From Streptomyces tailanensis (GTDB lineage Bacteria; Actinomycetota; Actinomycetes; Streptomycetales; Streptomycetaceae): a stretch of DNA of 64,000 nt. The notes below the pieces were generated by a model, which saw only the letters and a list, made by a program, of their open reading frames with translations, made no database searches and was not told the DNA's origin. Below are positions 39,971 through 47,332 of this stretch, in pieces. The position numbers were made by a program, and so were the translations under genes. The DNA lies in assembly GCF_008386495.1 (NCBI RefSeq), contig NZ_VTHJ01000009.1, positions 1 through 64,000 on the forward strand. The letters run 5' to 3'. Every line of letters begins with the position of its first letter. Within the stretch, counting starts at the first letter, position 1.

Positions 39971-41872
39971 ATGTGCGGCATCGCAGGCTGGGCCGGCCGC
40001 GAGGGCGGACCGGCCGGGCAGGAGCCCGGACCCGCGGTCGGCATGGCACGGACGATGGCCTGTCGGGGTCCGGACGACTCGGGCGTCTGGGCGGACTGCC
40101 GGGCCACGCTCATCCACACCAGACTGGCGGTCATCGACATGAGCGGTGGCCGCCAGCCCATGACCGCCGGGCCCGACGGACGTACGAACGTCGGCGCGGC
40201 CGCGGCGGGGGAGGAGCCGTCCGCGGTCCTCTCCTACAACGGTGAGGTCTACAACTTCCGGGAACTGCGCGCCGAGCTGACCGGGCTCGGCCACCGCTTC
40301 GTCACCCGCAGCGACACCGAGGTGGTGCTCCATGCCTACCTGGAGTGGGGCGAACGGTGTGTGGAGCACCTGGAGGGCATGTTCGCGTTCGCGGTCTGGG
40401 ACCCGCGCCGCCGCACGCTGCTGCTGGCTCGCGACCGGTTCGGCATCAAGCCGCTCTACTACGCGCGAACCGCCGACGGCCTGGTCTTCGGCTCCGAGCC
40501 CAAGACCCTGCTGGCGCATCCCGCCGTGCGCCCGGTCGTCGACCTCGACGGACTGCGGGTGCTGTTCTCGATGGCCCGCGCCCCCGGTGAGAGCGTCTAC
40601 CGCGACATCCGGGACCTGCCGCCCGGCCACACCCTGACCTACGGCCCGGACGGCGGCGTACGGCTGCGCCGCTACTGGCGGCTGGAGGCCCGCCCGCACG
40701 AGGACGGCCTCGACGACACCGTGCGCACCGTGCGCGAGCTGCTGGAGAGCAGCGTCTCCCGCGAGCTGGTCGCGGACGTGCCGCTGAGCGTGCTGCTCTC
40801 CGGCGGCCTCGACTCCAGCTCTGTCGCCGCCCTCGCGGCCCGCGCCCTGGCCCGCGAGGGCGGCGGCAAGGTCCGCACCGCCACCGTCACCTACAGCGGC
40901 TACAGCGACAACTTCCAGCCCGACCTGGTGCGCAGCGCCCCCGACGCGCCGTACGCGCGGGCCGTGGCCGAGCACGTCGGCGCCGACCACCTGGAGATCG
41001 AGCTCAGCACCGCCGATCTGATCGACCCGGTGGCGCGCCGTGCCGTTCTGCGTGCCCAGGACGTGCCCGCCCCCTTCGGGGACATGGACACCTCCACGTA
41101 TCAGGCGTTCGCAGGGGTGCGGCCGTACTGCAAGGTCGCGCTCACCGGCGAGAGCGCCGACGAGATCTTCGGTGGCTACAGCTGGGTGCACATCCCCGAC
41201 CTGGCATACGAGGAGCAATTCCCCTGGGTCGCCTTCGAGCAGTGGCATCCGGGGACCCGCGCGGGGCTGGGGCAGGGGCTGCTGTCCGCCGCGTTCAAGG
41301 ACCGGCTCGACATGGGCGCGTACTACGCGGAGCGGTACGCCGAGGCCATGGCCGGCATCCCCCGGCTGGCCGGGGAGGACGCCGAGGAGCGGCGAGCCCG
41401 TGAGATCTGCCATCTGCACCTGACCCACTGGCTGCCCCGGCTCCTGGAGCGCAACGACCGGCTGAGCATGATCTCCGGGCTGGAGGTGCGGGTGCCGTTC
41501 TGCGACCACCGGCTGGTGCAGTACGCGTACAACATCCCGTGGGAGATGAAGACGTTCGACGGCCGTGAGAAGAGCCTGCTGCGGGCGGCCGTGAGCGACC
41601 TGCTGCCCGAGCGGGTTCTCGAACGGCCCAAGGCGCCGTTTCCGGTGAGCCAGGACACGACATATACCAAGGCGCTGCACGAGGAGTTCGCGGAGGTGCT
41701 GGCCGACCCGTCGTCCCCGGTCCTTCCGCTGTTGGACCTGGACAAGGCCCGCCACGTCGTCTCCCCTAAGGGCGAGGCGGAGACCCGTGACTGGCTCCAC
41801 CGCATGAACGTCGAGATGGCCCTCCAGGTGAATGCGTGGCTGGTGGGACACGGGGACTGCCTGGAGCTGTGA
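39971..41872 (+). CDS. Asparagine synthetase-like glutamine-dependent amidotransferase
   Basis: A 633-residue two-domain enzyme. The N-terminal class II glutaminase begins MCGIAGWAG with nucleophile Cys2, then RGPDDSG, NGEVYN. The C-terminal ATP-pyrophosphatase domain has LLSGGLDSS and TGESADEIFGGY. Homologues in aromatic polyketide pathways (FdmV, XanA-type, OxyD) adenylate a carboxylate and form an amide, giving isoquinolinone/pyridone nitrogen or a malonamyl starter. Because KSIII already predicts an alkyl primer, late amidation of the polyketide carboxylate seems more likely here, which is inference. A single TCGAGTG (39911) lies upstream, without a clear partner heptamer. Confidence 0.93.
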   Translation: MCGIAGWAGREGGPAGQEPGPAVGMARTMACRGPDDSGVWADCRATLIHTRLAVIDMSGGRQPMTAGPDGRTNVGAAAAGEEPSAVLSYNGEVYNFRELRAELTGLGHRFVTRSDTEVVLHAYLEWGERCVEHLEGMFAFAVWDPRRRTLLLARDRFGIKPLYYARTADGLVFGSEPKTLLAHPAVRPVVDLDGLRVLFSMARAPGESVYRDIRDLPPGHTLTYGPDGGVRLRRYWRLEARPHEDGLDDTVRTVRELLESSVSRELVADVPLSVLLSGGLDSSSVAALAARALAREGGGKVRTATVTYSGYSDNFQPDLVRSAPDAPYARAVAEHVGADHLEIELSTADLIDPVARRAVLRAQDVPAPFGDMDTSTYQAFAGVRPYCKVALTGESADEIFGGYSWVHIPDLAYEEQFPWVAFEQWHPGTRAGLGQGLLSAAFKDRLDMGAYYAERYAEAMAGIPRLAGEDAEERRAREICHLHLTHWLPRLLERNDRLSMISGLEVRVPFCDHRLVQYAYNIPWEMKTFDGREKSLLRAAVSDLLPERVLERPKAPFPVSQDTTYTKALHEEFAEVLADPSSPVLPLLDLDKARHVVSPKGEAETRDWLHRMNVEMALQVNAWLVGHGDCLEL

Positions 41873-41895
41873 CCTCGACTTTCCCAGCTGTTCGT

Positions 41896-41939
41896 TACGT
41901 GACTCAGGGGCGCCCCGCAGGGCGCCCCTGAGTCACGTA
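41896..41939. terminator. Bidirectional hairpin terminator
   Basis: A perfect 19-bp stem (41896-41914 with 41921-41939, arm TACGTGACTCAGGGGCGCC) and 6-nt loop. It lies between the convergent amidotransferase and SARP genes, starting 23 bp after the former stop and ending 9 bp before the latter. Confidence 0.85.
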
Positions 41940-41948
41940 CGGTCACCG

Positions 41949-43790
41949 TCAGACAGTGGCGTGGGACGCGGCCGTGCGCAGGGCCGTGCGGAGGAGGTAC
42001 GGCAGGTGGTACCGGAAGAAGCGGTGGGAGGAGGCGTCGCTGACGAGGTCGACCTCCAGCAGGAGGAACTCCACCAGTTCCTCCAGCAGTTCCTCGGTCT
42101 CGTCGGGGTCCCGGCCCAGGGCACGGGCCGCGTTCTCCACCGTCAGCACGCAGTGACCCGCTCCGGCCAGCTTGGCCAGCGCGTCGCGCAAGTGCGGCGC
42201 GAGGCCCCGCCAGCGCCGGACGACGTGGTGGAAGGGGTGCGGACGCTGAGGGGAGACGGTCGTGGGACGGTCCCTGCTCATCCAGTCGATGAGCTGCTGT
42301 ATCGACCAGTGCGGACGCAACCCGAGCAGACCGGCTGCCTCCATCACGGGACCGGGCAGCCCACCGCACAGGTCGACCATCGTGCGCAGGGACGAGACGT
42401 CGCCGAGGAGACGGTCAGGCCCCAGGGCCTGGAGGACGAGTTCCCCCGACTGGTCCGGGTGGAGCGGCGGTACATCCACGGGCGTCCCGAGCTGACAGCC
42501 GTACAGGCGTCGGTAACCGGCCACCAGCAGGCCCGACCTGGAGTGGGCCGGGACCAGGTCCATGACCTGGTGGACGGCACCGACGTCGTCGACGACCAGC
42601 AGTACGCGGCGGGTGGCGAGCCAGCACTGGAGAGCCCTGGCCCGCCCGGGTCTGGTCGTGGGCAGCTCGGAGCGCCGGCATCCGATCCCCTCGAGCAGAT
42701 CCGCCAGAACGTCCTCGACGGTCTGTGGCGCGGCCGGGTCCCCGAAGGACACGTACAGCCGTCCGTCGGGGAAGACATCGCCCAGGCCGTGGGCGACGGC
42801 GACGGCGAGGGCCGTGGTGCCCGCGCCGGGCGGCCCGGTCACGGTGACGCAGCGCGCGCGGTCCGGGCCGCCCGGCTCCGTGAGCAGCCGGCTGATCCGG
42901 GAGATCTCGGCCGTCCGCCCTCTGAGCGGCACGTAGGGGGGCAGGGTCACCGGCGGCTCGTCGTGCGGGCCATCGGCGTGGGTGCCGATCACAGTGGTCC
43001 GCTCCACGGGTAGGTCAAGCCCGCGGTCGCCGGCCAGCACCTGCTGGTGCAGCCGCTGGAGCTCCGCGCAGGGCTCCAGCCCAAGCTCCCGGGTGAGCAC
43101 CCGGCGGATACGCTGGAAGACTTCCAGGGCGTCTGGCCGCCGGCCCGCCCTGTACAGCGACAGCATGAGCTTGGCGTGCAGTCCCTCCCGGGTCGGGTTG
43201 TCGGCGGCCAAGCCGGTGAGCTCGCTGATCAGACGGTGATGGCGGCCGAGGAGCAGATCGGCGTCGATCCGCTCTTCCATCACCTCGTAGCGCTGTTCCT
43301 CCAGCCGGAGGGTGTCGATGCCCACGATCGGGCCGGGGGCCAGATCATTGAGAGCGGGCCCCCGCCACACGGCGAGGGCCCGGTGGAGCAGGTCGGCGGC
43401 TTCGGCCACCGCGCCGCGCTCCATGGCCTCTCTGCCTCGTGCCGCGAGTTGGGTGAACTCCTGTGCGTCCAGGCAGCCGTGAGGCATGGAGAGCTTGTAG
43501 CCGCCGGGGGTGGTCAGCAGCGCTTGGGGTGACTCGTCGGAGCCCGAGGACTGCGTCTCGCCGAGTCCGGGCAGCTTGCGCAGTTGGTAGATGTAGGTCT
43601 GCAGGGTGGTGGCGGCGCTGCACGGTGGGCGCTCTTCCCACAGTTCCTCGACGAGTTGGTGCAGGGGAACCGTGGTGTTGGCCCTCAGGGCCAGCAGCGC
43701 GAGGACTTGACGTACCTTCGGGGCGGATGGCGTCATGTGCACGCCGTCATGCATGACTTGCAGCGTTCCGAGTACACCGATCTGCAGCAC
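41949..43790 (-). CDS. SARP-family cluster regulator with NB-ARC-type ATPase domain
   Basis: A 613-residue SARP. An OmpR-like winged helix (about 1-100; TPSAPKVRQVLALLALRANTTVPLHQLVEELWEE) and the bacterial transcriptional activator domain (about 101-255) are followed by an NTPase domain. Its Walker A reads GPPGAGTTA (319-327), with Thr325 where Lys is required, so nucleotide hydrolysis is doubtful; a Walker B-like VLLVVDDV remains. Heptamer repeats matching SARP sites precede nearly all cluster transcription units, including this gene, so it is the likely pathway activator and autoactivator. The GTG start follows GGGAGGG. Confidence 0.92.
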   Translation of the reverse strand: MLQIGVLGTLQVMHDGVHMTPSAPKVRQVLALLALRANTTVPLHQLVEELWEERPPCSAATTLQTYIYQLRKLPGLGETQSSGSDESPQALLTTPGGYKLSMPHGCLDAQEFTQLAARGREAMERGAVAEAADLLHRALAVWRGPALNDLAPGPIVGIDTLRLEEQRYEVMEERIDADLLLGRHHRLISELTGLAADNPTREGLHAKLMLSLYRAGRRPDALEVFQRIRRVLTRELGLEPCAELQRLHQQVLAGDRGLDLPVERTTVIGTHADGPHDEPPVTLPPYVPLRGRTAEISRISRLLTEPGGPDRARCVTVTGPPGAGTTALAVAVAHGLGDVFPDGRLYVSFGDPAAPQTVEDVLADLLEGIGCRRSELPTTRPGRARALQCWLATRRVLLVVDDVGAVHQVMDLVPAHSRSGLLVAGYRRLYGCQLGTPVDVPPLHPDQSGELVLQALGPDRLLGDVSSLRTMVDLCGGLPGPVMEAAGLLGLRPHWSIQQLIDWMSRDRPTTVSPQRPHPFHHVVRRWRGLAPHLRDALAKLAGAGHCVLTVENAARALGRDPDETEELLEELVEFLLLEVDLVSDASSHRFFRYHLPYLLRTALRTAASHATV

Positions 43791-43839
43791 TGGCCCTCCC
43801 GTTTATTTCGCATCTGAACACGGCCTGATGCCCGACGTG

Positions 43840-43882
43840 AGCGTGCGGTCGATCCCTTGACTCTTGCTTGAGCTGCGCTCAA
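43840..43882 (-). promoter_or_regulatory. SARP box and -10 for the SARP gene itself
   Basis: On the minus strand TTGAGCG (43876), TCAAGCA (43865) and TCAAGGG (43854) recur every 11 bp. After 8 bp comes CACGCT (43840-43845), the hexamer also found before accB and the oxidase. This predicts autoactivation. Confidence 0.65.
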
Positions 43883-43966
43883 CAAGCGATGGCGATTCGA
43901 GGTCTGTCTCAGAAACCCCTCGACAGCGAGCACATCTCCCCGGGTACGCTACACAAGGCATTCATA

Positions 43967-43977
43967 TGCTAAAAGCA
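43967..43977. promoter_or_regulatory. Candidate MarR operator 2
   Basis: TGCTAAAAGCA, with flanking CATATGCTAAAAGCATTT, lies 67 bp before the MFS start. It matches the dyad in the MarR/DUF6069 intergenic region (ATATGCTA-N2-AGCA), so one MarR protein may repress both promoters. Confidence 0.48.
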
Positions 43978-43992
43978 TTTAGTTGCAAAAAG

Positions 43993-44033
43993 TTGAGCAT
44001 GTGCCTGACAATTTTTGAGCATGCGCCTGACAA
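43993..44033 (+). repeat. Near-perfect 19-bp direct repeat, 22-bp period, at the MFS start
   Basis: TTGAGCATGYGCCTGACAA occurs at 43993-44011 and 44015-44033 with one mismatch. The first seven bases (TTGAGCA) match a SARP heptamer, and the 22-bp period fits SARP binding. The distance from the second heptamer to the ATG (22 bp) equals that at the predicted leaderless promoters. The second copy also overlaps the AAGGAG ribosome site. Confidence 0.6.
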
Positions 44034-44043
44034 GGAGTCCCTG

Positions 44044-45618
44044 ATGACGCACCCCGGCTCGGGCCGCGCGAGCGGAGCGGCCGCCCCTGCTCAACCACTG
44101 CCGCCGCGCTTCCCCCTCCTCCTCGCGTCCCTGCTGCTGACCAGCGCGATGTCGATGCTCGACCAATCGATCGTCGCCACCGCGGGGCCCAGTCTGACCG
44201 GTGATCTGGGGGCCCTGGACCTCTATAGCTGGACGTTCACGGCGTACATGCTCACGTTCAGCGTGGCCATGCCCATCTACGGGAAACTCGGCGACATCTT
44301 CGGACGCCGGGCCGTCTACCTCTCCGCCGTGCTGATCTTCCTCGTGGGCTCCGCCGCCTGTGGCGCCGCCGGTTCGATGGGTCAGCTCATCGCGTTCCGG
44401 GCGCTCCAGGGGCTGGGCGGGGGCGGGCTCCAGGTGAGTGCCTTCTCCGTGCTGGGCGATCTGATGCCGCCCCGGCAGCGCGCCAAGTACCAGGGGTGGT
44501 TCGCCGGGGTCATGGTGATCGCCAACCTGGCCGGGCCGCTCGTCGGCGGCGTGCTGACCGACCAACTGGGCTGGCGCTGGATCTTCTACGTCAATCTCCC
44601 GCTCGGGCTCCTCGCGCTCGCGGGCCTCGCCGCCCTGCTGCCCCGCACCGCCCCCCGCGCGGGGCGGCCGCGGATCGACTACGCCGGTACGGCACTGCTG
44701 TGCGTCCTCATCGGATCTCTGGTTCTCGGCACCGACCGGGCCGGACGGAGCGGATGGGGCGACCCGGGGGTCGTCGCGTTCGGTGCCGGGGCGGTGCTGA
44801 CGGCCGTGCTGTGGGTGTGGCGGGAGCGGTCCGCCGTCGAACCGGTCGTCCCGCTGGGGCTGTTCGCCGACCGCACCTTCACCATCTGCGTGGCCGTGGC
44901 CTTCGGGGTCAGCTTCGCGTTCTTCGGCTGTGTCAACTTCGTGCCGCTTTTCTACCAGGCCGCTCTGGGTGTCAGCGCCACCCGGACCGGGCTGCTCTTC
45001 CTGCCGGCGATGATCGGCATGGCGGTGGCCACAGTCGTGGCTGGGCAGGTGATCGCGAAGACCGGGCGGTACAAGTGGTTCCCGGTGGCGAGCACGGCGC
45101 TGGCAGCGGTTGCCGCCGCCGTCATGTCATTGACGTCGCAGGACACCGGCGCCACGGCCGTCGCGCTGCTGCTCGCCGTCATGGGCATCGGGGTCGGGCT
45201 GTCCTCCCAGGTGACCACGCTCGTCGCCCAGAGCGCCGCGCCCCGGCAGCACATGGGGGTCAGCACCTCCACGGTGGGCCTCGCGCGCAACCTGGGAACG
45301 GCCTTCGGCGCCACGGTCTTCGGCTCGATCCTCAACACCCGTCTGGCCACAGAGGCGGCGGACCTGCTCCCCGCGGAGACGGCCGACCAGATCGTCTCGG
45401 GCACCTGGGACCCCGCCCAGTCGGGCTCCCTCGCCCCCCGCACGGCCGAGGCGGTCTCGGAGGTCTACGGCAACGCGATGTCGACGGTCTTCCTCTCGGC
45501 GGTACCGGTCCTGCTGATCGGCCTGGTCCTGGCCCTGCTGCTGAAGGACACGCGACTGGAGGCGCGGGGGCCGGGTGGCCCCGGGGGCCCCGGCGCGAAG
45601 CCCGACACAGGTGGGTGA
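44044..45618 (+). CDS. DHA2-family MFS drug exporter
   Basis: A 524-residue, probably 14-helix exporter: LDQSIVATAGPSLTGDLG in helix 1, GKLGDIFGRRAVY in the 2-3 loop, RALQGLGGGGLQV, and the antiporter motif C region GPLVGGVLTDQLGWRWIFYVNLPLG. It is the expected export and self-resistance pump for the polyketide. ATG 44044 follows AAGGAG. An upstream extension of the frame overlaps the regulatory repeats and is rejected. Both a MarR-type dyad and SARP-like repeats precede it. Confidence 0.92.
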   Translation: MTHPGSGRASGAAAPAQPLPPRFPLLLASLLLTSAMSMLDQSIVATAGPSLTGDLGALDLYSWTFTAYMLTFSVAMPIYGKLGDIFGRRAVYLSAVLIFLVGSAACGAAGSMGQLIAFRALQGLGGGGLQVSAFSVLGDLMPPRQRAKYQGWFAGVMVIANLAGPLVGGVLTDQLGWRWIFYVNLPLGLLALAGLAALLPRTAPRAGRPRIDYAGTALLCVLIGSLVLGTDRAGRSGWGDPGVVAFGAGAVLTAVLWVWRERSAVEPVVPLGLFADRTFTICVAVAFGVSFAFFGCVNFVPLFYQAALGVSATRTGLLFLPAMIGMAVATVVAGQVIAKTGRYKWFPVASTALAAVAAAVMSLTSQDTGATAVALLLAVMGIGVGLSSQVTTLVAQSAAPRQHMGVSTSTVGLARNLGTAFGATVFGSILNTRLATEAADLLPAETADQIVSGTWDPAQSGSLAPRTAEAVSEVYGNAMSTVFLSAVPVLLIGLVLALLLKDTRLEARGPGGPGGPGAKPDTGG

Positions 45619-45625
45619 GCGCCCT

Positions 45626-45909
45626 CCCCTAGGCCCTGTCGTCACATTCCCGTCGTCCGCCCGGAGGGCGGGCCGCGCGCCCGCCGCGGTAGCGGCTGAT
45701 GTCCGCGTAGGTGCGTGCTCTGGGCGTGCCGGGCGAAAGCCCTCGTACTGGATGTACTCGGGCTTTCGCCCGGTGCGGCGGTGGGGGCACCTCCCGCTCA
45801 TGGGGGTCCCTCCCGCTCGAGCGAAGTCGAGAGTGGAGGAGAAGCCGAGAGTGGGGGAGCGTGCATGGCGTCGCGCGGCAGACGGGAATGTGACGACAGG
45901 GCCTAGGGG
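45626..45909. mobile_element. MITE-like element with 29-bp perfect terminal inverted repeats
   Basis: Ends 45626-45654 and 45881-45909 are perfect inverted repeats (core GGCCCTGTCGTCACATTCCC), bordered by CTAG at each end, which suggests target duplication within CTAG or TA. The ~280 bp element has no transposase. It contains an internal 14-bp inverted repeat (45729-45742 with 45760-45773) and the CTCGAGCGAAGTCGAGAGTG repeat common in Streptomyces chromosomes. The ends resemble those of IS5- or IS630-like transposons, so a related transposase elsewhere probably mobilised it. It sits exactly between the exporter and the conserved chromosome. Confidence 0.8.
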
Positions 45910-45916
45910 GTCCGTG

Positions 45917-47164
45917 TCACATGGGGATGACGTCGTCCACCGTGGGCGGCAGCGCCGCGCGGGCCTTCGGCAGGACGTTGTCGATGTAGTCCTTGACCGC
46001 CATGTCGAGGCCTATGTCGTGCTGGGCCCGCTCGGACAGATACCAGCGGTGTTCGAGGAGCTGGTGGTAGATCTCCGCCGGGTCCATGGAGCCGCGCATC
46101 TCCAGCGGTACGGCCCGTACGGTCGGGCGGAACACCTCCCGCACCCAGCGGTGGGCGAGCACCTCGGGGCGGGCGCCGAGAGGGTCGCCCGGGGCATAGT
46201 CGTCCTGGGTGGCCATCCAGCTCTCCAGGTCGGTCAGCAGCCGCCGGGCCTGGTTCTCCTCGGTGTCCAGGCCGGTCAGCCGCAGCAGCTGTCGCTGGTG
46301 GTGGCCCGCGTCGACGACCTTGGGCACGAAGGTGACCGTGTCGCCGTTGTTGGAGTGCTCGATCTGCATCTCGGCGACGTCGAAGCCGAGGTCGTTGAGG
46401 CGGCGGATCCGGCGCTCGATGTAGTGGTACTTGCCGGCCGGGTACACGGACGTGCGCGTCAGCTCCTCCCACAGTTTCTGGTAGCGCGCGCAGATCTCGT
46501 TGCCGAAGTCGATCGGGTCCACCGAGGGGTGCAGCGCCCCGGACGCCTCCAGGTCCAGCAGCTCCCCGCTGATGTTCACCCGGGCCAGATCCAGGTCGTA
46601 ATCGCGCTGCCCCATGCTCAGTTGCGGGTGCAGATCGCCGGTCTCGGCGTCCACGAGATACGCGGCGTACGCCCCCGCGTCCCGCCGGAACAGGGTGTTG
46701 GACAGCGAGCAGTCGCCCCACGCGAACCCGGCGAGGTGCAGCCGCACCAGCAGGACGGCCAGCGCGTCCATCAGACGGTGCATGGTGGCCGGGCGCATGG
46801 TCGTCTCGAACATCGAGCGGTACGGCATCGAACCGCCCAGGTGCCGGGTGATCAGCACGGACTCCAGCGGCTCGCCGGCCTCGTCGGTGCGGCCGGTGAC
46901 CACGCCGAGGGCGTCCACGGCGGGGATGCCCAGCCGGTCCAGGTCGCGCAGCAGCTCGTACTCGCGCAGGGCGGGCCGCTCGGCGAGTTCCTTGACGGCG
47001 ACGACCTCGTCACCGGCGCGGGCGTAGCGCACCACGTGGCGGGAGATACCGCGGGGGAGCGGCACGAGGTGGTGCTCGGGCCACTCCTCCAGGGGCAGGT
47101 GCCACGGCAGTTCGAGGAGCAGCGCGGGGTGTTCCGGGTTGGTGGCGCTGATCTGCAGTGCCAT
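45917..47164 (-). CDS. DUF4032 domain protein (kinase-like fold)
   Basis: A 415-residue actinobacterial DUF4032 protein. The N-terminal part resembles lipopolysaccharide-kinase/RIO-like folds: EVVAVKELAERPALREYELLRDL with a possible ATP-binding Lys, HLAGFAWGDCSLSNTLFRRDAGAYAAYLVDAETGD with a catalytic-loop-like D-x4-N and a downstream Asp. The C-terminal part (ESWMATQDDYAPGDPLGARPEVLAHRWV...) is specific to the family. No substrate is known. It is widely conserved in Streptomyces and indicates the end of the cluster. Confidence 0.85.
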   Translation of the reverse strand: MALQISATNPEHPALLLELPWHLPLEEWPEHHLVPLPRGISRHVVRYARAGDEVVAVKELAERPALREYELLRDLDRLGIPAVDALGVVTGRTDEAGEPLESVLITRHLGGSMPYRSMFETTMRPATMHRLMDALAVLLVRLHLAGFAWGDCSLSNTLFRRDAGAYAAYLVDAETGDLHPQLSMGQRDYDLDLARVNISGELLDLEASGALHPSVDPIDFGNEICARYQKLWEELTRTSVYPAGKYHYIERRIRRLNDLGFDVAEMQIEHSNNGDTVTFVPKVVDAGHHQRQLLRLTGLDTEENQARRLLTDLESWMATQDDYAPGDPLGARPEVLAHRWVREVFRPTVRAVPLEMRGSMDPAEIYHQLLEHRWYLSERAQHDIGLDMAVKDYIDNVLPKARAALPPTVDDVIPM

Positions 47165-47332
47165 GGGTCCTCTGCCTTCGTCTCACGGTCGTGCGGTGTG
47201 CGGGCGGGCGGCGGTTTCCCGCCGCTGCCTGGAGCATCTCCGCATCCGGGGGACCGTTTCGTCAACCAGAGGCCCGACCTGTGGTCGGGCGGGCGCCGCC
47301 GCCGGCCCGCTCGGCTTCGCCGCGAACGTCGG

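Noticed and set aside
43868..43882. TTGAG-N5-CTCAA palindrome as a repressor operator
   Set aside because: It is fully accounted for by in-phase SARP heptamers on the minus strand with a matching -10 hexamer.
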